DNA of 64,000 nucleotides, from NCBI GenBank assembly GCA_964522525.1, contig CAZFWG010000007.1:27108-91107 (forward strand), written 5' to 3'. Positions 16,673 to 25,859 of the stretch are shown piece by piece (within the stretch, counting starts at the first letter, position 1; each line of letters starts with the position of its first letter). Made by a program: the position numbers and the translations under genes. The DNA comes from CAYUYV01 sp964522525 (lineage in GTDB: Bacteria > Pseudomonadota > Alphaproteobacteria > JAJFIK01). The notes under the pieces were generated by a model. The model had not been told where the DNA came from. It did no database searches and saw only the letters and a program-made list of their open reading frames with translations.

Positions 16673-17236
16673 CTAGTTCCCGAAAAACCGCACACCCATG
16701 AGCGCCGAAACGCTCAAGATCCAAATGAAGAGGGCGATCTGCCAGACAAAGAGGGCGAAACGGTCAAAGGCCCGGAAGCTTTCTTCTTCTTCCGCATTCG
16801 CGCTGATCGTGACGGACGGCTCCCCGCGCGCGAGGGCATCCTCTTCCGCTTCCGCAAGGCGCAACAGATCGGTGGAGCTGTCAAAACCGACCGTGTCTTT
16901 CAAGACGTCCTCGAGCGCCAAGGCATCCTGGAATTCCTGGTCGAAACGCTTGGGATGATTCACGGTCAGATTGCGCCAGAGATCGACGGCCATCATCGCA
17001 CTGACCAGCGCCTGGACGGGCCGGCCGGATTCCACAAGCTCCAGCGATAAAAGACGAAGATGGAGCGCGAGCGCCGGGCCATAGCGGTCAGGATTGCGCC
17101 TGGCCAGCCGACGCAGGGTGCGCAAGGTGCGCCGCAACTGGCCCACCGCCGGCCTTTCAGGCCGATAGCCGACGCTCAAGGCCAGGAGAACGAACAGGGC
17201 CAACATCAGCAACGTCAAAACGGGGTGAAACGACAT
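16673..17236 (-). CDS. Membrane protein with TPR-like middle segment, function unknown
   Basis: 187 residues from the Met at 17236; upstream ORF sequence to 17419 is not protein-like. There is a TM helix at the N-terminus (about 5-23) and another at the C-terminus (about 158-180). Between them a helical hairpin R-R-L-A-R-R-N-P-D-R-Y-G-P-A-L-A-L is followed by a G-R-P-V-Q-A-L-V-S-A-M-M-A turn, resembling one unit of the 46-residue repeat in the ATPase at 61180. No family name can be given. It might be a scaffold protein exposing a TPR-like hairpin at the inner membrane. Confidence 0.6.
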   Translation of the reverse strand: MSFHPVLTLLMLALFVLLALSVGYRPERPAVGQLRRTLRTLRRLARRNPDRYGPALALHLRLLSLELVESGRPVQALVSAMMAVDLWRNLTVNHPKRFDQEFQDALALEDVLKDTVGFDSSTDLLRLAEAEEDALARGEPSVTISANAEEEESFRAFDRFALFVWQIALFIWILSVSALMGVRFFGN

Positions 17237-17501
17237 GCCCAATTGAGTCCAAGCGTAGTGCGACAGAGGGGGAACCGGCCTTAAACAGGTGGCCGGATGC
17301 ACCTGCTCAAGTGTAGCGTCCGTCCGCAAGAGGGCAAACCTCTGCCGGCGCGGCGCTTCCGCCGGGGATGGCGGGTTGAGTCCTCGGTAAAGCAAGGGGC
17401 ATGCCACGGGCTGCCGCATTGATGCCTTGGGGTTCCCCGATGCAGAATAAGCCCCAATATCTAGGCCGATTGTCCAGTTCCCAGATCAAGAAGGAAAACC
17501 C

Positions 17502-18068
17502 ATGGCCCGTATCCCGTATATCGATCCCGAAAATGCCCCCGAACCCGTCGCCCAGTTGCTGGAGGACCTGCCTCCCCTCAACATCTTCATGATGATGGCC
17601 CATACCGGCCAGACGTTGCGCGACTTTGTTCGACTGGGGAACAGAATTCTCTTTGAGGGAACCTTGGACCCGATCCTGAGGGAACTGGCCATCCTTAGGG
17701 TCGGTCACCTGTCGGGCGCGGCCTACGAAATCCATCATCACCGGGCGATCGCCCGCCAGCTCGAGATCCCGGCCCGCAAGATCGAGGCGGTCGAGCGCGG
17801 CGGTTCGGCCGCCATCTTCACGGAGTTGGAGCGGCTTGTTCTCCTGTTTGTCGATGACGTGGTCCGCAATGTCCGGGCCGGGGATCAAACCTTCGCTCCG
17901 CTCACGAAGCACCTCAACCATTCCCAGATTCAGGAGCTTGTGCTGACGATCGGCTACTACATGATGGTTGCCCGCTTCCTGGAGACATTTGACGTGGATC
18001 TGGAGGAGGATCGCACCACGGGTCTTGACGTCACCGGCAACGCTCTCAAGGATGCGGCCCAGGAATAA
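17502..18068 (+). CDS. Carboxymuconolactone decarboxylase family protein
   Basis: 188-residue AhpD/CMD-fold protein. The core helix pair includes L-R-E-L-A-I-L-R-V-G then AAYEIHHHRAIAR. This Y-E-x-x-H-H form lacks the CxxC of peroxidase-type AhpD, so a thiol peroxidase role is unlikely. The family binds small ligands and includes decarboxylases and many uncharacterised enzymes. It precedes the GST-like gene at 18098 by 29 bp in the same direction, so an operon is likely. Confidence 0.82.
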   Translation: MARIPYIDPENAPEPVAQLLEDLPPLNIFMMMAHTGQTLRDFVRLGNRILFEGTLDPILRELAILRVGHLSGAAYEIHHHRAIARQLEIPARKIEAVERGGSAAIFTELERLVLLFVDDVVRNVRAGDQTFAPLTKHLNHSQIQELVLTIGYYMMVARFLETFDVDLEEDRTTGLDVTGNALKDAAQE

Positions 18069-18097
18069 CACCCGGACAAGACAAGAAGGGGCAGAGC

Positions 18098-19027
18098 ATG
18101 GCGGATCATTCGACGGTTATTCTGCATCATTATGATACGTCCCCGTTCTCCGAGAAGATCCGCTTGATCCTGGGACTGAAAGGATTGCCCTGGGGATCGG
18201 TCAAGATCCCCTCGATCATGCCCAAGCCGGATCTGATGCCCCTCACCGGTGGTTATCGCAAGACCCCGGTCATGCAGATCGGCGCCGATATCTATTGCGA
18301 TACCACGCTCATCGCCACGGAGCTCGAACGGCGCATGCCCGTGCCCACCCTTTTTCCCGATGGCGCGCCAGCGCTTTCGGCGGGATTCTGCCGGTGGACG
18401 GACACGACGGTCTTTTTGGCCACGGTGGGCCTGATTTTCGGTGCCCTGGCCGACCATGTGCCCGAAGCCTTCATCAAGGATCGCCAGGAATTCGCAGGCG
18501 GACGGTTTGACCCCTCCGCCATGAAGCAGGCCGTTCCCATGATGCGGGATCAATGGCGCTCGGCCATGGGCTGGATCGACGACCAGCTTGGCGACGGCCG
18601 GCCGTTCCTGACGGGCATGAAGCCGGGGCTCAGCGACATCGCCGCCTATATGAATGTCTGGTTCCTGAAGAACGGACATCCCCCGTCCGCCGAACTGCTG
18701 GACGAATTCCCGACCCTGAAGGCCTGGGCGGACCGGGTGGCCCAGCTCGGTCATGGGGCGCCGACGGAGCTTTCCTCCGCCGAGGCGCTGGACATTGCCG
18801 CCGGCGCCGAACCGGTGGCCCAGGCGATGGAGGATCCGTTCGATCCCAACGGTCTGAAGCCCGGCACGGCCGTGACGGTCATGCCCGATGACACGGGCCG
18901 GGTGCCCGTCACCGGCACTCTCGCGTCCTCATCGGCCCAGCATGTCACGATCGCCCGCAACGATGCCCGGGTGGGGCGCGTCGCGCTCCATTTCCCCCGC
19001 GCCGGTTTCCAGGTGTTCGCGAGCTAG
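18098..19027 (+). CDS. Glutathione S-transferase family protein with C-terminal extension
   Basis: 309 residues. The N-terminal thioredoxin-like GST domain begins ILHHYDTSPFSEKIRLIL and continues with Y-R-K-T-P-V-M-Q-I-G, the cis-Pro glutathione contact. An all-helical GST C domain follows, with L-G-D-G-R-P-F-L-T-G-M-K-P-G-L-S-D. The last 80 or so residues (PGTAVTVMPDDTGRVPVTG onward) form an extra beta-rich segment beyond a normal GST of about 220 residues. AGAAGGGG is upstream. It is coupled to the CMD-family gene, which suggests a joint detoxification or degradation step. Confidence 0.82.
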   Translation: MADHSTVILHHYDTSPFSEKIRLILGLKGLPWGSVKIPSIMPKPDLMPLTGGYRKTPVMQIGADIYCDTTLIATELERRMPVPTLFPDGAPALSAGFCRWTDTTVFLATVGLIFGALADHVPEAFIKDRQEFAGGRFDPSAMKQAVPMMRDQWRSAMGWIDDQLGDGRPFLTGMKPGLSDIAAYMNVWFLKNGHPPSAELLDEFPTLKAWADRVAQLGHGAPTELSSAEALDIAAGAEPVAQAMEDPFDPNGLKPGTAVTVMPDDTGRVPVTGTLASSSAQHVTIARNDARVGRVALHFPRAGFQVFAS

Positions 19028-19060
19028 AGCGGTTTCAGGAGAACGCGAAAACAGGTCACA
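19025..19060. repeat. Possible diverged copy of the intergenic palindromic element seen at 43350
   Basis: AGAGCGGTTTCAGGAGAACG lies between two convergent genes and resembles the left arm of the element at 43350-43396 (GCGCTTTCAGGAAAAG). The right arm is not clear. Confidence 0.35.
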
Positions 19061-20861
19061 CCATGCGTGTGCCCGCTTCGATCTCCTGGAAGAGATCCAA
19101 GGTCAGGGGGACGAAGCCGCCCGCCTTGTCATCCCGCAGAAACAGGGGCTCGGTAATCTGGGTGGGATCAAACCCTTCCTTGACCAGATCAACCTTGCGG
19201 TGCTTGAAGGTGCCCGTGATTTCTATGCCGGTCTGCAGGCGCAGGAAGATCGGCCGGGCATAGGCCGGCAGCTCCTCCGCCAGGAAGGCGTGAAATCCAT
19301 CGAGGTCGAAACCCTCATCGGCCACGAGGCTGACCATGCCGGCCCGTCCGTCCGTATGAGGCACATGCACGCCATAGACATTGGCTTCCCGGACACCGGG
19401 AAAGCGGGAAATGGCCTCGGCCACTTCCGATGTGGCGACGTTTTCGCCCTTCCAGCGGAAGGTGTCACCGATCCGGTCGACGAAATAGTAATAGCCGTGG
19501 CGGTCGCGCCTCAAAAGGTCGCCCGTGCGGAAATAGAGGTCGCCCTCCTCGAAGACATGGCGCAGGACCTTCTTGCTGGTCGCGTCTTCATTGGAGTAGC
19601 CGTCGAAATGGCTGGTCGCTTTCTCGCCGATCCGGCCGACCCCCTCACCCACTTCGTCATCCTTGCACGGAATGCAGAAACCGTCCGTCCCGCGCACTGG
19701 TTGTTCCGTCTCGACATCGAAATGCACCAGATTGACCGGGAAAATGCCCTTGGCATATCCGGGAACCCGTCCCACCGCGCCGGCCTTGCCGTCGAGATTG
19801 AAGAGCGTCACATTGCCTTCCGTGGACCCGTAGAATTCGACGATGTGGGGAATCGCGAAGCGCGACTGGAACTCTTCCCAAATCTCCGGACGCAGACCGT
19901 TCCCGATGATGGCCCTCAGCTTGTGGCTGCGCTCATGGGGATGGGACGGCGCATTGACGAGATACCGGCACAACTCGCCGATATATTGGAAGATCGTGGC
20001 GTTGTGTTGGGCCACGTCGTCCCAGAAATGGCTGACCGAGAATTTGCGTCGGATAATGACGGTTCCGCCCACCGTCAGCGCGACGCCGAGCCCGGCCACG
20101 CCGCCGGCGGAGTGATAGAGGGGCAGCGTGATATAGACCCGGTCGCTTGCTGTTGAGCCCACCGCGGCGGAGAAGCCGTTCATGGCGGTGTGCAGGCGGG
20201 CATGGGTGAATTTGGCGGCCTTGGGCAGGCCCGTCGTGCCGCTCGTGTAGATGTAGAAGCAGACATCCTTGCCGCCCAACCCGGCTCTGGCTTCCCGTCC
20301 CACGGACGATGCGGGCTGGGCCGCGAGGGTCGCGTCGAGATCCTCCGTCTCCGGCGGAAGCGGCGTGTCGGCGTCCTCTCGGGTCGCGAACACGGTCATG
20401 GAGCGTTCGAGAAAGGGACGGGCGGTGTCCAGAGGCGCGCCAAGCTCCGTTCCCAGAATGATGTGGTTCGCCCCGGAAATGTTGAGGGAATGGGCCAGCG
20501 CATGCCCGGTCAGATTGGTGTTGATCAGGGCCGTGGCCACGCCGATCTTGGCCATGCCGAGCCAGGCCATGAGATATTCCGGCCGGTTTTCCATCAGCAG
20601 GGCGACGGCGTCTCCCTGTTTCAGCCCTTGGGCCCGGGCCCAATGGGCATAGCGGTTGGCGGTGTCGTTGTATTCCGCATAGGTCACGCACTGGTCTTCA
20701 AACAAAATGGCGATGGCATCGGGCGTCTTGGCGGCCCAGTGTTCGATGATGTCGGCCGCCGTCTCGGTCATGTCCGATTTGACATGCCGGATCCGCCATC
20801 CGATCCGCAGCAGCGATCGCAGATAATGCAAGTCCCGCTTGATTTGTTCGAGTTGTGCCAT
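19056..20861 (-). CDS. Long-chain acyl-CoA synthetase (FATP/FadD-like)
   Basis: 601-residue adenylate-forming enzyme that activates fatty acids to acyl-CoA with ATP and CoA. Visible motifs are the P-loop-like YTSGTTGLPKAAKFTH, the VEFYGSTEGN core, the YFRTGDLLRRD motif and the C-terminal GENVATSEVAEAI hinge followed by KHRKVDLVKEGFD with the catalytic Lys region. The N-terminal segment (D-L-H-Y-L-R-S-L-L-R) and length fit the very-long-chain/FATP branch. The Met at 20861 fits that branch better than 20990. It is divergent from the thiolase at 21092, which suits joint use in fatty-acid breakdown. Confidence 0.9.
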   Translation of the reverse strand: MAQLEQIKRDLHYLRSLLRIGWRIRHVKSDMTETAADIIEHWAAKTPDAIAILFEDQCVTYAEYNDTANRYAHWARAQGLKQGDAVALLMENRPEYLMAWLGMAKIGVATALINTNLTGHALAHSLNISGANHIILGTELGAPLDTARPFLERSMTVFATREDADTPLPPETEDLDATLAAQPASSVGREARAGLGGKDVCFYIYTSGTTGLPKAAKFTHARLHTAMNGFSAAVGSTASDRVYITLPLYHSAGGVAGLGVALTVGGTVIIRRKFSVSHFWDDVAQHNATIFQYIGELCRYLVNAPSHPHERSHKLRAIIGNGLRPEIWEEFQSRFAIPHIVEFYGSTEGNVTLFNLDGKAGAVGRVPGYAKGIFPVNLVHFDVETEQPVRGTDGFCIPCKDDEVGEGVGRIGEKATSHFDGYSNEDATSKKVLRHVFEEGDLYFRTGDLLRRDRHGYYYFVDRIGDTFRWKGENVATSEVAEAISRFPGVREANVYGVHVPHTDGRAGMVSLVADEGFDLDGFHAFLAEELPAYARPIFLRLQTGIEITGTFKHRKVDLVKEGFDPTQITEPLFLRDDKAGGFVPLTLDLFQEIEAGTRMV

Positions 20862-21091
20862 GACGCCCCGTCCGTATTCCGACGCTGATCTGTTGCGCGC
20901 GGGATGGTCTTCCTGGGCATTTGTAAATGCCCCGATAAGTAAATTCCACGATAAGACGGGGTCTGACGCGGTCAAGCGGTAGCCATTCACGACCCCGTAT
21001 GCATCTCGGGTTTCCCGCTTGTGCGAAATCGCTTTAAGGTAGCCTTATCTCGCCAGAGCAGCAGGCTCCCACGCCAAGGAGGATGACCCCA

Positions 21092-22276
21092 ATGACAAGC
21101 CGCACCGTCGTAATCTGCGAGCCCGTTCGCACGGCCATCGGCACCTATAACGGCACGTTGAAATCCACCCCCGCGACCGAACTCGGCGCCACGGCCATCC
21201 GCGCCGTTCTGGAGCGCAGCGGTCTGAAGCCGGAAGATGTCGGTGGCGTCATCATGGGCAACGTGGTCCAGGCCGGTAACAAGATGAACCCCGCGCGCCA
21301 GGCCAGCCGTGGCGCGGATGTTCCGGTCGAAGTGCCGGCCATGACCGTCAACCGCGTCTGCGGGTCCGGGGCCCAGGCCGTTGCCACGGCCGCCTCGGAG
21401 GTGTGGACCGGTTACGAGGATGTGATGATCGCGGGCGGCATGGAGAACATGGATGCCGCGCCCTATCTGATCATGGGCGGCCGCTGGGGCCATCGCATGG
21501 GCCATGCCCAGATCCTCGATTCCATGCTCCTTGACGGCCTGAACGACGCCTTCTCGGGCGAGCATTCCGGTTGGCATACGGAGGATTTGGCGACGCGCTT
21601 CCAGGTCGGGCGCCAGGAACAGGACGCCTGGGCCGAACGCAGCCAGGTGCGCTTCAGCCAAGCCCAGGCCGATGGCAAGTTCGAAGGCGAGATCGTGCCC
21701 GTCACGATCAAGGGCCGCAAAGGGCCGGAAGAGTTTGCCAAGGACGAGCACAATCGCCCGGACACGACCATGGACACGCTCGGCAAGTTGCGCCCCGCGT
21801 TCCGCAGCGACGGCACCATCACGGCCGGCAACGCGCCGGGCCTGAACACGGCCGCCGCGGCGATGATCGTCGCGGACCGGTCTTTCGCCGAAGCCAACGG
21901 TCTGACCCCGATCGCTGAGCTCAAGGGCTATGCGGTCGCCGGCGTGGAGCCGGGCATGTTCGGCATCGGCCCGGTGCCCGCCGTTCGCAAGCTGCTGGAC
22001 CGGGTCGGCTGGTCGATCAATGATGTCGAGCGGATGGAAGTGAACGAAGCCTTCGCCGCGATCGCCATTGCGGTCACGCGGGAACTGGGCATCTCGCCGG
22101 AGCTCGTCAATGTGGAAGGGGGCGCCATTGCCCACGGCCATCCCATCGGCGCGACCGGTGCCGTCTTGACGACCCGTCTTCTCCATTCCATGAAGCGCGA
22201 TGGCTTGAAGCGCGGTGTGGTGACGGCCTGCATCGGCGGCGGTCAGGGCATCGCGCTCGCGGTGGAGATCCTCTGA
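21092..22276 (+). CDS. Acetyl-CoA acetyltransferase (thiolase)
   Basis: 394-residue thiolase. Acyl-accepting Cys90 is in NRVCGSGAQAV, and the C-terminal GHPIGATGA and ACIGGGQG motifs carry the His and Cys that complete the active site. It condenses two acetyl-CoA or thiolyses 3-ketoacyl-CoA. The ATG at 21092 is chosen because AAGGAGG (21076-21082) is then 9 nt away; the ATG at 21083 would touch it. A strong terminator follows at 22324. It is divergent from the acyl-CoA synthetase. Confidence 0.92.
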   Translation: MTSRTVVICEPVRTAIGTYNGTLKSTPATELGATAIRAVLERSGLKPEDVGGVIMGNVVQAGNKMNPARQASRGADVPVEVPAMTVNRVCGSGAQAVATAASEVWTGYEDVMIAGGMENMDAAPYLIMGGRWGHRMGHAQILDSMLLDGLNDAFSGEHSGWHTEDLATRFQVGRQEQDAWAERSQVRFSQAQADGKFEGEIVPVTIKGRKGPEEFAKDEHNRPDTTMDTLGKLRPAFRSDGTITAGNAPGLNTAAAAMIVADRSFAEANGLTPIAELKGYAVAGVEPGMFGIGPVPAVRKLLDRVGWSINDVERMEVNEAFAAIAIAVTRELGISPELVNVEGGAIAHGHPIGATGAVLTTRLLHSMKRDGLKRGVVTACIGGGQGIALAVEIL

Positions 22277-22323
22277 TCCGGCGCATGCCCGGATCGTGTG
22301 AACAAGCATCGTGTGAACAGGCA

Positions 22324-22361
22324 ACGGGGCGGTCCTTACGGACGCGCCCCGTTTGCTTTTT
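22324..22361 (+). terminator. Rho-independent terminator of the thiolase gene
   Basis: Stem ACGGGGCGGTCC / GGAC-g-CGCCCCGT with one bulged G and a TTAC loop, followed by TTTGCTTTTT. It lies 47 bp after the thiolase stop. Confidence 0.85.
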
Positions 22362-22737
22362 GGCCCCGTTTTCTCTCTGGTCCTGGTATTCGCGGCCGGG
22401 TCTTTTGGAGTCGGCCAAATGCGTTGGCGGCACGAAAGGAGGGCAACCATGCCCCCTTCGGGCCCCGGCGTCCGGTGGCGCAACTGCTCCATCATCCAAT
22501 CCGTGTGCGGTGTTCCATTGTAAACAGCGTTATCCGGCGCCCATCGTGCTGCGTTGCAATACAGCTTTCGAGAGCCCTGGACAGCTTGCAGCTGCGCGCG
22601 CCGTGGTCTTTAACCCTCTCTTAGAGCGCTGGTGAAGCCAGAGGTTTTTGGCTATCTTCCGCCACAGGGTTGGGCGGCGAGCGGACTCTCGGAGTCCCTC
22701 TCGAGCATAAGTGTTTCATTGTCCTGGGGGTTTCCAA
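22362..22737. other. Leader region upstream of the large RTX gene
   Basis: About 375 bp without a confident gene. It contains one sORF with a strong ribosome site (22449-22523) and a perfect 6-bp hairpin GGACTC-TCG-GAGTCC at 22683-22697, 40 nt upstream of the RTX start. A long leader would suit regulated expression of a surface protein, but no recognised promoter was found. Confidence 0.4.
22449..22523 (+). CDS. Possible 24-residue small ORF
   Basis: AAAGGAGGGCAACC is followed directly by ATG and 24 codons ending in TAA. The ribosome site is one of the strongest in the window, but the peptide (MPPSGPGVRWRNCSIIQSVC, then four residues) resembles nothing I know and could be chance. If real it could be a leader peptide for the RTX gene. 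Confidence 0.22.
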   Translation: MPPSGPGVRWRNCSIIQSVCGVPL

Positions 22738-25710
22738 ATGGCGACCATCGAGGGGACCGCGGGTCCCGACGAACTCAACGGAAGCGACGCTGCCGACCTT
22801 ATCTTTGGCCTGGATGGCGACGACACCATCTTCGGCGGTGCTGCAAGCGACACGCTGGTGGGCGGCGAGGGCGCCGACGAGCTTGATGGCGGCGCGGGTG
22901 GCGATTTCTTTTTCGGTTTTCTCGGCGATTTCACCGGTGACCTGATCTCCAATTTTGAATTGGGCAACACGCCGGAATCCGATCGCATCACCATTCAGTT
23001 CGGCAGTCCGGATTCCCTGGACGTCGATTTCGCCGTGAGCGGCAATGATCTCGCGGTGACGATCACCAACACCGTCGACAATGTGGCCGACACGCTGTTC
23101 CTGGTCGGCCTCGCTTCCCTGATCGATACGATCGATGCGGACTTCGCCTCGAACCCCGCCCTGACCGGCGCGGACATCTTTTTCAACACGACCGGCGCCG
23201 ACGATGACGATGATGACGATGACGATGATGACGACGACGATGATGACGGCGGCATCACCATTACGGGTACGGATGATGCCGACCTGCTTTTCGGCACGGA
23301 AGGCAATGACGTCATTTCCGCCGGCGCCGGCAACGATACGATCGTCGGTGGCGCGGGCACCGATACCATCACCACGGGTCTTGGCGCCGACGCCATTTTC
23401 GGTCAGATCGGCACGCTCGACGGTGATGTGATTACCGATTTCACACTCGGCGCCATTGGCACCGGGGAAGCCGATTTCATCAATATCTCGCTGGTCAGCG
23501 TTCCCGACTTCGAGGGCAATGTCAGCCTGGCCGTCGATGACGATGATCTCATTCTGACCGTGACCATCGTAGGCGTTAACGGTCCCACCACGGACGTCAT
23601 CACCTTGGAAGATGTGGTCGAGGACGGCGCCACTTTCGACTTCGACTTCGCGCCCTCCACGGTCGTCGGTACGCCGGACGGCGCCGCGATCGGCATTGTC
23701 CAGACCAATGTCACCGACGATAACGATGATGATGACGACACGGACGACGATGATGCGGATGACGGCGACGATGATGACGCCGACATGGANNNNNNNNNNN
23801 NNNNNNNNNNNNNNNNNNNNNNNNNNNNNNNNNNNNNNNNNNNNNNNNNNNNNNNNNNNNNNNNNNNNNNNNNNNNNNNNNNNNNNNNNGAGACAGGCCA
23901 GGGTGCCGACCAGATCTTCGGCACGATCGGCACTTTCGACGGCGATTTCGTCACGGATTTCACGGCCGGTGCGCCCGGCACGGACAATGTTGATTTCATC
24001 AATGTGTCCCTTGTCTCCGAGGACGAACTTGCGGTCTCGGTGACGACCATCGGCACCAACGCGTTCGTTGAAATCACCGTCGCGGGCATCACCGACACCA
24101 TCACGCTTGCCGGTGCGGCGCCCGACAACGAAGCCTTCACCGTGGATTTTGCCCCGGGCAATATCGACGGCACGTCGATCTTCCTCATCCCCGGCGCGCC
24201 CGGAACGGGTCAGCCGGCGCCTGATGATGACGACGATGACGATGATGATGACGACGACACACCGGGTGACGATCCTGTCGATGACGAGCCCGATGACGAG
24301 GCCCCGCAGGCCAATGATGACGTGTTCAGCGCGGCGCCCGGCGAGGTCATCACCGGCAATGTGCTCGACAATGATTTTGATGCGGATGATGACGATCTGG
24401 AGGTGACCTCCTTCACGATCGGCACGGATCCCCAGACGGCGATCACGGCCAACGCCAATCAGACCGTGCAGCTCGACGAAGGGTCCCTGACGGTCGGGGC
24501 CAATGGCTCGGTGACCTTCACGCCCAATGACGTGCTGATCACTCCGATCTTCTTTACCTACACGGTGCTCGATGACGATGGTCTGACGTCAACGGCCGAT
24601 GTCACCATCGCCTCCCAGTCGGCGGTCGAGACCAGCGACGGCCAGGACTCGTTCACCGCACGGGGTGATACGGGCAACCTGTTCATCAACGGGTTGGGCG
24701 GGAATGACACCTTCGAGACCGGCTTTGGCGACGACACCGTTTTCGGTGGTGACGGCAATGACCTGATTGACGACATCGACAATGTGGTGGCCGAGGGCGA
24801 GGATTTCGGCACGAACATCCTCGACGGTGGTGCTGGCAATGACATGCTGGTCGGCACCAACGGCAATTACAGCCTCGATGGCGGCGCCGGGGCCGACCGT
24901 TTGCTGCTCAACTCGGTGGTCGGCGACAATGTCGTTGTCGGCGGCGCTGGCAATGACCGGGTCGAGCTCGACGGTGGCGTCAACAACACGGTCGATGGCG
25001 GTGACGGCAATGATCGTCTGGAAACCACGTCGGGCAACGACACTGTCCTGGGCGGTGACGGCAATGACGTGATCCGCGATGAAGACGATCAGTTGCTCTC
25101 TGACGATGCCCCGGGCCTCAATGTGCTGAACGGCCAGGGCGGCAACGACGACATTGAAGGTGACGGCGGCCGCTACGAGATCGATGGTGGCACCGGTAAC
25201 GACACCATTGATGTGACCAACGCGGTCGGCAACAATCTGGTGCTTGGCGGTGACGGCAACGACAACATCACCTTCGCCGGCGGGATCCTCAACACCTTCG
25301 ACGGTGGCGAGGGCGACGACACCATCACCGTCGTGGCGTCAAGCTCCAACACGTTCGGTATCGAGAACACTCTTCTCGGTGGCGCCGGAGACGACCGGCT
25401 CGAAGCCCGCAACAGCTTCGCAAGCACGCTGAATGGCGGCATCGGCGATGACGATCTTGTCGGCGGGTCCGGATCCGATACTTTCGTTTTCGATGCGGAT
25501 TTCGGCACCGACCGGGTCTTCGACTTCGCCATCAACGGTTCCGACCAGCTTGACCTCACAGCCTTTGGCATCTCGGGTGCGGATGACTTCGCGGCCCAGG
25601 CCTCCCAGTCGGGCGGCAATGTCGTGCTGTCCCTCGACGGCAATCAGCTCACGCTGGTGGACGCCAATCTGGACTTCCTGTCGAGCAGCGACAATTTCTT
25701 CGTAAGCTGA
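22738..25710 (+). CDS. Large RTX calcium-binding protein with poly-Asp linkers (internal assembly gap)
   Basis: About 990 codons as assembled. The ATG at 22738 has GGGGG 7 nt upstream. It opens with RTX nonapeptides (GLDGDDTIFGG). Next come at least three related modules, each with a G-x-D-x-I-F-G-Q/T-I-G-T-x-D-G-D repeat turn and an F-x-N-x-S-L-V-S strand, separated by runs of 6-15 aspartates (nt 23202-23247, 23717-23786, 24224-24300). A cadherin-like domain (APQANDDVFSAAPGE, about 24300-24620) follows, then a long RTX beta-roll (24685-25470) and a C-terminal block ending SSSDNFFVS, typical of type I secretion substrates. There is no enzyme domain. Probably a calcium-folded surface or biofilm protein. 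The 100-N gap lies inside the repeat modules, so true length is unknown. Confidence 0.85.
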   Translation: MATIEGTAGPDELNGSDAADLIFGLDGDDTIFGGAASDTLVGGEGADELDGGAGGDFFFGFLGDFTGDLISNFELGNTPESDRITIQFGSPDSLDVDFAVSGNDLAVTITNTVDNVADTLFLVGLASLIDTIDADFASNPALTGADIFFNTTGADDDDDDDDDDDDDDDDGGITITGTDDADLLFGTEGNDVISAGAGNDTIVGGAGTDTITTGLGADAIFGQIGTLDGDVITDFTLGAIGTGEADFINISLVSVPDFEGNVSLAVDDDDLILTVTIVGVNGPTTDVITLEDVVEDGATFDFDFAPSTVVGTPDGAAIGIVQTNVTDDNDDDDDTDDDDADDGDDDDADMXXXXXXXXXXXXXXXXXXXXXXXXXXXXXXXXXXETGQGADQIFGTIGTFDGDFVTDFTAGAPGTDNVDFINVSLVSEDELAVSVTTIGTNAFVEITVAGITDTITLAGAAPDNEAFTVDFAPGNIDGTSIFLIPGAPGTGQPAPDDDDDDDDDDDDTPGDDPVDDEPDDEAPQANDDVFSAAPGEVITGNVLDNDFDADDDDLEVTSFTIGTDPQTAITANANQTVQLDEGSLTVGANGSVTFTPNDVLITPIFFTYTVLDDDGLTSTADVTIASQSAVETSDGQDSFTARGDTGNLFINGLGGNDTFETGFGDDTVFGGDGNDLIDDIDNVVAEGEDFGTNILDGGAGNDMLVGTNGNYSLDGGAGADRLLLNSVVGDNVVVGGAGNDRVELDGGVNNTVDGGDGNDRLETTSGNDTVLGGDGNDVIRDEDDQLLSDDAPGLNVLNGQGGNDDIEGDGGRYEIDGGTGNDTIDVTNAVGNNLVLGGDGNDNITFAGGILNTFDGGEGDDTITVVASSSNTFGIENTLLGGAGDDRLEARNSFASTLNGGIGDDDLVGGSGSDTFVFDADFGTDRVFDFAINGSDQLDLTAFGISGADDFAAQASQSGGNVVLSLDGNQLTLVDANLDFLSSSDNFFVS
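23790..23889. other. Assembly gap (100 N) inside the RTX gene
   Basis: Exactly 100 N directly after an Asp-rich repetitive stretch. The same kind of module is found on both sides, so the break is probably a repeat the assembler could not cross. Confidence 0.95.
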
Positions 25711-25751
25711 TGGTGCCTTGCGCACCGATCCAGGCTTCATGACACAAAGGA

Positions 25752-25780
25752 CCCCAGCCGCTCGTGTGGCTGGGGTTTTT
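25752..25780 (+). terminator. Rho-independent terminator after the RTX gene
   Basis: CCCCAGCC (25752-25759) pairs perfectly with GGCTGGGG (25768-25775) and is followed by TTTTT. It lies 41 bp after the RTX stop. Confidence 0.9.
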
Positions 25781-25859
25781 CATTGACCCGGGCGAAACCG
25801 GCGCCACGATGGGACCCTCGACGATATCCCCCGAACATTCGGGATCTGATGGAGCCTTG

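Noticed and set aside
23200..23250. Sequencing error in the GAT/GAC repeat
   Set aside because: The run stays in frame and mixes both Asp codons, and similar runs recur twice, so it is real coding sequence.
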